Below are positions 13,372 through 26,600 of a stretch of 64,000 bases of DNA, one piece after another. The notes beneath the pieces are model-generated. The model saw only the letters and a program-made list of their open reading frames with translations, was not told where the DNA came from and made no database searches. The stretch's first letter is position 1. Every line of letters begins with the position of its first letter. Made by a program: the position numbers and the translations under genes. Source of the stretch: Owenia fusiformis (lineage: Eukaryota > Annelida > Polychaeta > Sabellida > Oweniidae); assembly GCA_903813345.2 (NCBI GenBank), contig CAIIXF020000005.1, forward strand, positions 24,741,375-24,805,374. The letters run 5' to 3'.

Positions 13372-14436
13372 CGAGGGTTGTCCCAGAAGTAATGCACTAT
13401 ATGGTCTAACTTTCTTTAATATTCTTCAATTCAGCTGAAATTTTGTGTATATAACAATTGAAGTTATATCTATTATATCCTGAAGTTTCAGCATCCAACA
13501 TTAATATTTAGTCTTAATATGGTTGCTATAACAACATGGGGGTAGGGGTGGGCGGGGCAGGTACCAATTTTTCTAATTATAAAAAGATCTAAATTGTTAT
13601 TTTATCAATATTTCTTTCCTTTAAATGGTCAAAATGTTTGGGAAATTGTTAAATTTATTCAGTATGATGTTAACCAAGTACGAATAATGACATTTAGCAC
13701 TGTGATGGCATAATACCACATTTCAATAGTCACGAATTCAAGTACAGTCACAGTCAAGAAATTGCAAAAATGGCAGCAATTCTCACCTGATAACAGAAGG
13801 CCTTGCATTTGGTGGCCTAATTTCACACTTCACTTGGACTCACAGCCAAGCATAACAATGCTACCATGAAGAAAGTATATAGGAGTATGTACCAGATAGA
13901 ACTATAATTATGGGGTGGCAGAAGAGATTTAAAAGAGACGATTTGACCCTGTATGACAACTCCAAACATGGGAGGCAAAAACTCCACAAGTCACGGTGGA
14001 AGAAATTTCCGAGAGTGTTTGACCTGACAGGCATCAAAAGTACATAACATGCAAAGAGCAATATTTTGAGAAAATGTGAAATGGGACACTGTGCAATATA
14101 CATCCATCAAATCTAGGATGTGCTCATGATAATTTAGTATCTTAAAATGTATTTTTGAGCATACATTTTATAGCTACACTAAATGGTATATGCTGATTAA
14201 TTATTTCATATTTTCAATTTTTCATTCCTTTTGACGTGACTGTATAACCTGCCCCGCCCTACCCAAACTCACCAACTTGATCTTATTATAACATCAATAT
14301 AGTTTTACCAGTCAACATGAAATTTTTTAGAATAATCAAAATGTCTCTCAGGAACATTTACTGAAAATTTCATGGGAAAATATCAATTATTGATAAAGTT
14401 AGAGCATATAGTGCATTACTTCTGGGACAACCCTCG
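13372..14436 (+). mobile_element. Decayed mariner-like transposon (CGAGGGTTGTCCCAGAAGTA ends)
   Basis: The 28-bp or longer inverted ends start CGAGGGTTGTCCCAGAAGTA and are flanked by TA. A plus-strand remnant near 13910-14030 reads WQKRFKRDDLTLYDNSKHGR, the mariner helix-turn-helix linker (W..RF..G...L.D..R.GR). The catalytic part is not visible. A G-rich stretch (GGGGTAGGGGTGGGCGGGGC, 13540-13560) and a C-rich counterpart near 14250 sit symmetrically inside the ends. Confidence 0.82.
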
Positions 14437-17400
14437 TATATCTGGTTTGTTTATTTTTTCTTCATGCTTTCTCCTTTTTGCATTTCAAAATCCAAAATCC
14501 ATCACCATTTTCTCAAGGGTAAATCAAAAAAATATGTGTGTGCTCAATGTCATGTTATTTCAAAACATTAAAGCTATAAATATTTCCATACTTTCTTTAA
14601 AGTCTCTTGATTGGGAAGGCAAATTATTCCAAGGATGACCCAAACAAATGAGATCAGATTTACAAGTGCCTTGACACGCAATTTCACAAGTTAAATAAAA
14701 GGATTGCGTGATTTCGAATGCAGATTGATCAAATATTCAGATTAAGTAATAGGCATATCAGTAAATTGAATTATAGATCTGGACTATGAAAGCGATATGT
14801 TTTATGAAGTTAAAGAATGATATCATCAGACTTTAAAGCCAATAACGAAGAGGATAAATATCAAATTATCAAGTAATGCATATCGCCATGGCTATGTGGT
14901 GGTCATATTTAAAATTCAAAATAGTGTTGAAATAACTGAAAGTGGGAAGGAATATTGTAAACAAGGTTGTAGCCAATATTGAGAATAGTACAGAAAAGTC
15001 AGAAAGTCAGACACTTTATTCAAATTTAAGAGAAAACTGTGAAAATGAGCATGATTAAAGGCATGTTTTGAGCCAGGGAATATATTCATGTAATTTTTAG
15101 TAATCACAAAGAAGGAAGGAAGGATTGAATATATTTGCTATTTGATAATTTCCGGGGATGGAAATACAGGATCATGTGATTCATCATCCTAAAGCATTCC
15201 AAAGCTGATAATGTCCGTCTGCTCATTCTTATTCCACATCTTTTCTCTCTAAAATTTGAATGAAGTATCAAATTTTCTTTGATTTCTGTATAATTGAGAG
15301 TGCGTTCAAGATGCATGTTAAATCTCTGCAAGCTGAATCAAATATCATTAACTCTTTATTTTAATTTAAAAACGTGACTACGATGCAATTTTATACATGA
15401 GTTAGAACCTGGGGGTTCTTTCACACTTCCTGTTTGTCTTTATTATTTATTCTCATTTTTGGCTGTCCTGATACATGTGAAAAAATGGTACAGAAAAATA
15501 ATCTAATTCCAAACCACTAAAAATCCTCTGAAAAATAATTTAAACCCTTTTAATATTAACGAAAAGTGTCACACATTTTGACATTTTTCATCAACGTTTT
15601 CAGAGAAGATAATTGAAAAAGCATCAAGAAACCTATCAATCAAGCGATAATCTAAGAATCCATTCATGAAAATGACATTGAAATATAGACTTTTTATCTT
15701 CAAGACTTGATATCGTCGAAGTTAAGACAGGATGTGTTAGAGATGTGAAAGGAACGGGATGACAATTAGACTGGTTGTATTGGCCAATTGATAAAAATTA
15801 CCATGACAATGAATGTACATCAGATCTACAATGGCAAAATGTTGAGTTCTAATCTATCACACAATGAAATAATGGCATCTGGTTTTGCATATTTTCCATC
15901 ATTTTCTCAAAAGTTTGTAAGGCATGTGCGATTTTTGAGCTTTTTGATATTATTTAAAATATTTACCTCATGTTGATACGATTTATTTCAATGTAAGTCG
16001 CCTCAATTCTTCTCATTTTGCATGCAATGATTCGTGACATTCTACATTCTATTGTATAATAATTGGTTAACAAAAATCTGACATATTAGCAGATTATGTC
16101 ACAAATAAACACAATTACCTATTAATTTGTATTGTTATCAGTTGCTTCTGCCATGATAATTAATCAACGAAGAAATAAACTGACATCTCGTTCTATCATC
16201 ATCCTTTACCCCCTACACAAGAAATTCTAAAACGGAACTCATCTAGAAAAATCAGATCACTTGACATCAGTTTACCAACCTACATGCTAAAGAAGCATGT
16301 CAATTATCCAGAAAATGTATGACGATTTAAAATAGGCCATGTTCAACAAGTGTTTGTCCTCGTAATAAACATCAATGCCTCAAAATTGACATTTAGACAA
16401 AAAACAATGGTATCTAACAATAAAAACATTATAAGTATAGTATAAATTACAGCAATCTTTAGAATATTTTCTGTGAAATATATCTTGCTTTTAATACATC
16501 CTCTTGTGTCATATGATTCCCTTTTATTGGTGATAAACTTCTCTGTATATCATTAGATGTACAGATGTACATTTTATATCCCAGAATATGATATCTACCT
16601 ATGGTATCATAAAACCAATAATTAGAAAGCTGTAATAAATATTATGTCACCCCCTTAATGGCAACATAAAACAGGTAAAATTGCGAAAACCCCTTATAAC
16701 TATTGTAAAACAAAGTAAACTTAATGTGATACTGTAAAAATACAGGAAATGGCAATGTAGTACCATAAAATGCAGGAAACTAATATGTCACAAAGTTTGT
16801 GATAACATAAAAACCCCATTGCCTCATCTCACTCTAATTTTGAGATAAAACAATAAAACAATCACAATTGATTGTTTTAAGAAACAGAAATTTGTGTATG
16901 ACTCTGTTTTGACATGTGTCCAATGGTGTATATACGAATGTATGCGTCATAAAATCAGGCGAGTGTGACATTGAATATTTTAGGGACAAATTAAACAAAA
17001 GTTATACAGGGAAAGTAGATGAGGTGAAACTTATTAAGCCAAAGGATATTCAGGAGGACACAATTTTGACAATCTCTGAGGCAAAAAATTCTAAAAATAT
17101 TTTTCTGTAAAATGTTGGCAAGACCAGATTGTGACAATTGCAAAACCTACAATCTCGCATCCATTCACCTCTACAGATTAGAGCTCATTCTAAACATGTA
17201 TATTTCAGTTTTACAGATTTGTAACAAATTATATGTACATGTACAGTATATATTACAATACAACATTCATTTTGTGTACTCTATAAATGGTGATATTCTA
17301 TGTATTGTGTGTTTATTGAAAAGGGCCACGAGTGTATCTGTGTGTAAATTGTGTCATTTAGAGTCTGTATGAAATATGTATTTTTGGGGCATATTAAGGA

Positions 17401-17597
17401 TGCTAACTCTATTAGCACAACAATAATCCTATGTAATCAAGAAATTAATCCTAGGTGAAAAATATTCTCACGAGACACTAAGTATAAGTTATTCAACTTA
17501 ATAATGTTTGCCAATTTCAAGTAATTTTTGGATCAGGCTTTGAAAAATCACCTAAATATGCCCTACAGTGTGAGTGCGAATGTCGTAATCTACCTAC
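14437..17597. other. No gene recognised
   Basis: AT-rich intron-like sequence below MON2 exon 19. A 64-codon plus-strand frame at 16916-17110 has a balanced charged composition but no start context, splice sites or recognisable family. Confidence 0.5.
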
Positions 17598-17699
17598 CTC
17601 TAATAAATGTGCTGTCACGGGTTTCCATAGAACATCGACACGAAATAAATTCACCAGTCCAGTCTCAAGCAACTTTGCAACAGCAAATAATGAAGGTTC
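17598..17699 (-). CDS. MON2: MON2 exon 19 (last one recognised)
   Basis: A 102-nt phase 0/0 exon encodes [20 protein letters not shown] and [14 protein letters not shown]. Human has [20 protein letters not shown] and LWRPLTGHLLE. The donor GTAGGT is clear, so the gene continues; the following CQHPNSRMREWG-type exon was looked for below 17597 and not found. Confidence 0.95.
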
Positions 17700-20600
17700 C
17701 TGTAAAAAAGTCATTTCTGATTCTGAAGAAGGATTCAATGCAAATGTGTGTGATTTTTGTGTCTGATTTCATTTGTATAAGTACAAATAATAATTTTTGC
17801 AATCTTTTCCTAATTGCATTTCTTAATTGTCTGAATAAGGAAAATCTTGAAAAATTGGAGACTCTACTTAAGGTTGTTATTTGAGATTCCATTAATTGCA
17901 ATTTGGACACACTCTCGTCTTAAATATTATGGCTCACCCTGTTAGAATAAGCCATTTCCATACACTCTGTTGATAACTTGCAGAGAGCATCTATCAAATG
18001 ATGGAGTGCTACGTCATCTAAATACCTAAAAAATATATAGGCATAATTATCACTCATCTAGTAATCAAAGGGTTCAATTCCTTTCATCATGAAGAACAAG
18101 GCACAGGACGTGAATGAGATCACACCATCAAATAGGCAGACACTATGAACCAGGGAAACTGTTCTCCTATTATGTTTACAAATTTCAAGAACAAGAAAAC
18201 AAGATGGCCGCCCAAAAGTTAATCAGCTCTAGTACTTGATATCCTCTATCATTTGTGTAAAGGAGCACGTAGGTTATCGCAAACAATTTCAAACGATTCT
18301 AACTTGAATTATGATTATTTTTTGATCATGAACATGGGTGTATCTTTTAGATCCATTCATTATCTTCAAGAAAAGTATATATAATGATAATTTAGTTAAT
18401 CAGACCTAAGTGATATTGAAGGGGCAATGGACCAATCAACATACCTTTTCCAAAATGTTGACCTAATTTTCACCAAAAATGCAACCTATTATTATATTGT
18501 TGAATGCATAATTAGAATGTGCTTTGAGACATGTTCGATTTCCTAAAAGGAAAATTTGATTGCTCCAGGGACTTTAAAGATATTCAATTTGGATGACCAA
18601 AATGAACTGAAACCAATGGATAGCATGAGATTTTTCAATGGAGAAATAACATGGGGAACACTTATCTTAATGCAATTAAGTTTTTCTTTCAAGAACTATT
18701 TGATACATCAAAATAAAGAATAGTAATGCATTAAACATTGTAAAAAATGATTGCATTTTTGGTGAAAATGGGGTCAAAAAGTGTGTTGATGGATTAATTG
18801 CTAGTTAAATATCTCCGAGTTTGTTTGAATTTATTATTACTGTGCATAATTTTCTTTGAGATAATGAATTGATCTAAAAGATAAACTTGTCTTCATTGTC
18901 AGAAAATAGTCATAATCCAAGATATAACCTTCTGAAATTGTTTGCGATAACCCTCATGCTCCTTTGAAGGAAATCCGATGAGCGGTTTTCCTGAAATGGC
19001 GATGACAAGATTTTTCGAAAAACCTTCAAAATGGCCACCAGAAAACAAGATGGCCGCCCAAAAGTTAATCAGCTCTAGTACTTGATATCCTCTATCATGT
19101 GTGTAAATTTGAAGGAAATCCGATGAGCGGATTTTCTGAAATGGCGATGACAAGATTTTTCTAAAAATCTTCAAACTGGCTGCCAGAAAACAAGATGGCC
19201 AGCCAAAAGTTAATCAGCTCTAGTACTTGATATCCTCTATCATTTGTGTAAATTTGAAGGAAATCCAATGAGCGGTTTTCCTGAAATGGCGATGACAAGA
19301 TTTTTCGAAAAACCTTCAAAATGGCCACCAGAAAACAAGATGGCCGCCCAAAAGTTCATCAGCTCTAGTACTTGATATCCTCTATCATGTGTGTAAATTT
19401 GAAGGAAATCCGATGAGCGGATTTTCTGAAATGGCGATGACAAGATTTTTCTAAAAATCTTCAAAATGGCTGCCAGAAAACAAGATGGCCGCCCAAAAGT
19501 TAATCAGCTCTAGTACTTGATATCCTCTATCATTTGTGTAAATTTGAAGGAAATCCAATGAGCGGTTTTCCTGAAATGGCGATGACAAGATTTTTCGAAA
19601 AACCTTCAAAATGGCCGCCAGAAAACAAGATGGCCACCCAAAAGTTAATCAGCTCTAGTACTTCATATGCTCTATCATCTCTGCGAATTTGGAGAAAATC
19701 TGATGAGCAGTTTTCCTTAAACGGCGATGACAAAAAGCGGGACGATCACGATCACGACCATGATCACGATCACGATCACGACCACGATCACGACCAGTAT
19801 GACGACTATGTCCCACCGATGGTATGATAAAAAGTGATCGTCAAACTCTGCTTGAAATATACACAAATATAAAGTGAATTTTTGATAGGGGAATTTATAA
19901 TTAATACAAACTAATTTATAACAAAATTAATCATATTTCACAAAACATATACCATTGTATATTGAGCTAAAGGCTTTATGCACATAGCTTTCAAATCATT
20001 TGGTTGAAAACTTACTGTGAACTCTCAAATAATCTTGACAACATAGATGACAGCACTGGTAGATCGGCCATGACAGCAGTTGTTATGACAGCATTAGAGC
20101 CATCAGAGGGCTGCCCCCCTGCTTTCAAGCTGCCCCCTGTTGAAGGCTTCAGTCCCAGAATCCACGTCAAGTGCTGGAATATATCTGATTTTTGGACTTT
20201 GGACATGAACAAGGGGAAGTAAAGGGAGGTTAAACCATAATGTTATTGACTGAATTTTTCTGCAACTGTTAACATTCAGAGACTCTGCCATCTAAAATGT
20301 AGATTGACCATTGAGTAGAACCTGTATAACACAAACATGTAACACAAGATGTAAAACCTTTTTTCAATTGGCTCCTGTGATGTCAAATCTTAGTTATGTG
20401 CAGGTTGACGCAGAAAGAAGGTGTTTTCAAAACTTTATCCAATAACAGTTAAAAACAGTCATGGTATTTTTAATCTTAAAAGAACATTAAATAGATTTTT
20501 ATAAGAATTCTGTACAACAGCAAATATAAAAAAAAACAGCAACTCCTCTAAGTAGTAAATCCCACCAAACAAAATATATTTTATCAAACCACTAATAATT

Positions 20601-23600
20601 TTGAACATATAGAAATCACCAGGCAATAGTGCAGTTGTATTTTCTTATTTTAACCCTAACCCTAGCTTTTATTTTGATGAAATCTACACCCATGATGTGA
20701 CATGGCCCATTTTATGAATTCGTTTTTGAGTTGAAGTCCTATAATTAGGCATTATCCTACAAAATTTGGACCAAATCTGATAACTGAAATTTTTCTGAAA
20801 CTAAGGTTTAACTGAATGTTGATTTCAGCAGCCATCTTAGAAATTAAGCAGAGGCATAAACATATAAAATATGAAAAAATCTGTCAACTGGTGTTTGAGT
20901 TATCAGAAATTACATTTTGCGAGATGACGCAGGCATTTTGAATTCACAGGTCATTTTGAAAATTCCTTCTTCAGAACTAAGTCCTATGCCTCCAAGGCAT
21001 CAGCATATAGAATCTAAACCAAGTCCGTCAACTTATATTTGAGTTATCTAAGATTAAGTGGCTATATTGAAATTTCGTTTTTAAGCGAGTCGAAGTCCTA
21101 TGCCCATTATGAGCCTATAAAATGTGAACCAAATCCTTTGACTGGTATTTGAATTGACACCAGGACAGATGAATGAACAGACAGACAGACACCTTTTCTA
21201 TATCTCTACCAAACTTTGTTTGGTGGGATAATAATTTTCAGTAAAGCTGATGGAAAACAGCAAGCATGGCGGTCAATAAACTGGATGAGCATTATATAGT
21301 GTCACATACATTTTGGGGAACTTCTAATTTTTTATGTGAATTACATATAAAGTACATGTACACGTACGCTAATCCTTTTTTAATAAATCCTTAGAATCAT
21401 CTAGGAGTGACCCACTTAGCAAAGCATGGTGATTTTTCAGAGGACCCAATCAGTAAATACAGAGCACACATCAAGGATATAAAAGCAGATTCAGGTTTTG
21501 TGGGCATACATTTTTAATTAAATTTTGGGGAATATCAAGTCTCTTTATTCCTATAAGCTAGTCATACTGAAAAAATCTAGGAACTCTTAGTCATTTGGCT
21601 GTTTGAAGTTGGGAATGTTTATTGGCATTGTTGCTTATGTGCTATGATTTAATTCGTGACTGGGAATGTGATGGAATATGGTAAATATGGAGTTTTTCAG
21701 GATTTATTAATTTGTGCATTTCTCCTCTATGAAAATAAAGTGCACAAAAGGGGAATAGAAAACACAAACTTCTTCATCCTTTGTCCCTTTTTTGGATGAC
21801 TTTGTTGGCTTTTGCTTTTTCTTTTTCTTTTTGGACTTGCCAGATGATGTGGTGTCTGGTGCTGAATATTCTTGCACAAGCTCACCATGCAATGTAGCTC
21901 TTAGGCCCAAGATATGAACTAAATGCTGAAAGTTTTGAGGTGACAATGTTTCGAGTCTTCAGTTGGATACTGAGCTTTGAGCCTATCAATTAAAGGTTTT
22001 GATTAAATGTTAAAGTTCTGAGGTGAATATCAAAATGTTTGAGTTGAATGTCTCAAGTATTGACATTGACATTGAGAATTGAGGTACGTGCTAAAATATT
22101 GAAGTAAAATGTTAAAATTGTGATGAGAGTGTTCACATTTTGTATCTTTAAACATGATGATGACTTTTTGTCTCGTTCAAAATATGTGATTCTGAAATAA
22201 TCATCACAAATCTTGTTTCGAGAATTCCTGTTCGGTTGGTAGATGGTCTATTTTACCTGTAGTGTTGTGAGGACTAGATGCCACGCAGAGCCAAGGATTC
22301 CTCCGTGACAATGTGTCACACTTAATATTGCACGCATACACTGAATATTCTTCGCTGTCAACTGAAATGTATCACAGAGTGAGGTTTTCAAACTTTACTT
22401 GTATTTATGTGATAAATATAAAATATAATAAATATAATAAAAAAAAAGATACATAGTTGAATAATATCCCCAATATCAATTTTTAAACAGAACCGTATTG
22501 CTTTATTTCATAAATGAGTCAATGAATTATGTATTATGTTAACTTCTGTATTATATGGTAAGAAAAATGTCACAATTTTCATATAAATCCTCATTCTATG
22601 TCCATGTTTTAAAAAACTTAAACTAAGTTGAATTTAAATGAAAAGGATAAATAGAAATGCAGACCATAAATAGTAAAGGATAAAGGAAAATTATTCTGTT
22701 CTTTCAAATTTTAGAAAAATATAAGCCGACAGCTTCCATTTTGTTTCCAGTATACCCACCATGACAGGCCCAGATTGAGCACCAATAGGAAGAGAGGCTG
22801 TAGGTAAAGCAGTTCCCACAGCAACCACCTGACTACCATGCATGGTTTCTGCGCTAACTGGTGGTTGGACATCCTGGCTTGGGGACCGTGTATGACCTGG
22901 AAGATATTGCAAATAAATAATTGTTGAGACGTTACAGTAAAACCTGTCTTATTGAACACCTCTCTTTTAAAAACCTCTCAATGAAGAACACTTTTAAAAG
23001 GACCAAGTAATGAATTCAATATTATGTTAACATTGTTTGAAGAAGCTCCTTTGATGTCATAAGCTCCTTTGATGTCATTATATGTGTGTTGTCCATAGTT
23101 CAAATATTCTTTAATCCAAAGATAATTTTTTCACAGCAGTCACAGATGAAGTTACTGAGGTTCATGTTTCAAAATTATGCAGAGAGAAAACTTTATTTTT
23201 TGTCATGAACTATTAAGTCATGTAATATAAGGACAAAATATGAACGTTTTAATGGCACTGTTTGACCATTTTATTTGTGTCAATAAAGTGAAAAATAATA
23301 CTCAGAATGATTCAAGATGTATTTAATAAATATTTATTTTCCAAAAAAAAACATTACAATTTGGCATCATGTTATAAAGGATGAATTGTCTAGGGGATGA
23401 GTTGTCTTGGGGATGAGTTGTCCAGGGGATGATTTGCCTAGGGGATGAGATGTCCAGGGGATGAGTTGTCCAGGGGATGAGATGTCCAGGGGATGAGTTG
23501 TCCGTAAGCCAAGTGGAACACCTCTGTAAGTGGAACACATCAAAAGTGGAACTGCCACAAACTGACTCCATGTAAATGAACCTCTGTAAATGGAACACCT

Positions 23601-26600
23601 CATAAGTGGAACACTTTTTAGAGGTACCAAGGGTGTTCCACTTACTAGGGTTATACTGTATTTACTTTTTCCCAAATATCCCATTTCATATTCCACAAGA
23701 AATTTACTACATAAAACTAAGGTAAGGACTGAACACTCCATGAGTCATTACATATTGCTAGATTTACATATACTGCACGTTCTACAATATTTGTTTTTAA
23801 ACTTACCCATTGGGAAAGGAAACAATAATTCATTTAGATAATAATCTGAATATTTGTTGTATAAAAAAACTTGATATAAAAAGTACGATGATTCACTCAT
23901 AAAATTATCTGAAAATATATTTTATTTTTATTTTCTGTGTAATAAATGATATAAGCAAAATATGTGATGATTTGTGTAGATAGCACTACTTACTATCTGA
24001 TAACTTATAATATATTCAAACATAATCTATTTTTCTGATAAAGAAACATTCATCAAATTGAAATGTTATGATAATTTAAAGAGATAATTATCTAAAAGCA
24101 TATTCTATTCACCTGTTGGCATGAAAAACAATCTACTATCTGGAAATGTAGCATCAATTATTTTAAGTACTGACAGAGTGACATTACATGATACATGATT
24201 TACATTTCAAGAATGAATCAAGAAAATTACTTCATTAATTTCAATGCTTCACTTAGCTACTAATACGTTACTGAATAACTAATACATGTTACTTGAATAA
24301 AATAACATTAGGCATAACCTGCCATTTATTACAGACACCAAGCACCAATCACCGACCACCTTCACAAAAAAGTTGGCGATGATAACAATATGTTTTGGCG
24401 GTGACATAAAAATGATGACTGATTCATTATTGTTAATCCGAAGTTAATATTGGTGTAAAGTCTCATTAACATTTGCTCTACAGCGGGCGTACAGTGGCTG
24501 TAGATTCATAACATCATTATAAAAAATCTACAACGTACTGCTTATCCCTATAATTTTAATGCTGCAGATTTCTCTTGATTTTGGGAATACACCATATATG
24601 GTTGGAGTAGATCACATGTGACTGGGAAATATCTAATGCAATCATTGAAAAATGAATTACAGAATAAATGCATCCTCCTAAGCAGGTATCCAGAATCCAT
24701 ACCTCCTTCTTCCCCCTGATATAACCAATTTGGAAGCGCCCAATTAAACTGAATCACGTGATCTAATTATGCGCAATGACTTATACATGATTTCTGTCGC
24801 AGTGTTGCAACAGTCAATTAGATTGCGAGTTCTTAATCGGGGAAATGCTAGCTGCTTATCGCAGGGGGTAAAAAGAAAGAATATATTCTGGATTGTGAAG
24901 CCCTGTGATCGGAGGATGGAATAAATGTGGCAAACATACCTTTGGTAGTTGGTCCTGGTGAGTCTACCCTATGTGTATTCAGCACTGTTAGGGTATAATG
25001 TGGGGGCAGGGAAGCTTTACAGAGGGATGTAATGAACGCATCACGTGGTGTTGTCATCTCTAATGTACCACATAGACTCGCATATGCTTGCTGAGACTTC
25101 AGTATCACTTCCGTTGCGCTCTCATCAGTACTGAAAACAAACCATTAATAAAGGGAAACTAAAGAACTAAAGAGATTCAAACATGAATTTTAAAGTCATT
25201 ATTTCTATGATCCCCTCTATAATAATGTAATTAATAAATATTAATTGATTTAATAAAAATAAAAACCCTTCTCCTTTTAAAAACCAGTAAAGGCTGACAA
25301 AAAGTAATGGACCCTTGACCCTCCCCAAATGCAGTTGATTATACTTGTGGATGTACATGAACATGATATATTGACCTTCCCTAACATTAGGATAGAATTC
25401 CAGTAAAGAAATCTTATATGATAACTGCCCCTCTGCTAATTCCCAATATTCTTTTCCAGTTAATTCTAAAATCTTGGACTTGCACAATTTATATGAATGA
25501 CTTATTCCTGCTTGACTAAAGCTAAAGAATTCACATTGACGTTATGATACCATAATGAGATTAGCTGATCAACATCCAACAATTGGCCACGATCGAAACC
25601 ATAATTATACTGTAGTCAGAGATTCTGATGAAGCACAATGTGTTTTGAAACATCAGTAAATTCATTAGGTTAAGTCAAGCGATCCTCTTATGAATTTAAA
25701 AACATGATGTCCAAATCTGAGGACCTGCCGCTAATTCCATGACCTGTTCATCCTCACCTTGCATCTAACATGAGCGAGAGTGCAGCTAACACTCCACACC
25801 AGGATGAGTTGATCAACTCTTCTTGTAGGCCCTGACCTACTGCAATACATATAAATACAAACAAATACAAATAGCTTTAAAATATGAGCGAGTCTAAATG
25901 AGTCCGAACACAATAAAGGTAAACAAATACAATTGCTTTAAAATATGGAGGAGTCTTAAGATTTTTAACTCTATCAAGAATGGTCCTCTGTTGAGAGCTA
26001 CTGCAAGTCAAATTAAAACACAAATTATCATCAGACTTTAACTTGAACTAAAAAAAACAACCCAGAATGTTGAAAAATATTGATTTTAAATCAACACGGA
26101 AGAATGGAACTCCTACTTATTTTTATGATCAGATAACACAATGGATTGAATTTCATGAATCAGGAAATTTTGAAAAAATTAACATGTATTACAATTTACC
26201 AATTGACCTTTTTCCATACAGATGAAAAATCGATGGCATCATGGGTATTGGTAGGGCCATGGTAGGGCTAGAATACATGTAAATGTATTGCCAAAGTCAC
26301 TTAATTTATTGATTTAAGAAATAATTCCATTTGGATCAACTTAAAACTCCATTGGAATGTAACTGTATGATCTTATTGACATGTGGATTGTGATTTCACA
26401 TTAAAAGTGTGATCCTTGTAAGAGTAAATGAACTTTTAAAGGTTTTTCAGCATTGTGTCAATGGGGATTTAGCCCGACCTTTTTTAGACAACTAGAAAAT
26501 CATTAGAATTAGAATAAAGGTACAGTGCAAATCAAAGTTGTTTTGATAGAAAATTACACACAGAATTCAAATATGACATCAAATAGAAAAAAGTGTTGGT

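Noticed and set aside
16916-17110. A 64-codon charged frame in a MON2 intron
   Set aside because: No ATG in the right place, no splice sites and no recognised family; kept only as a note.
19534-19827. A frame ending in a long Asp-His repeat
   Set aside because: The DHDH tract comes from a GATCAC hexamer run in a satellite-bearing element.
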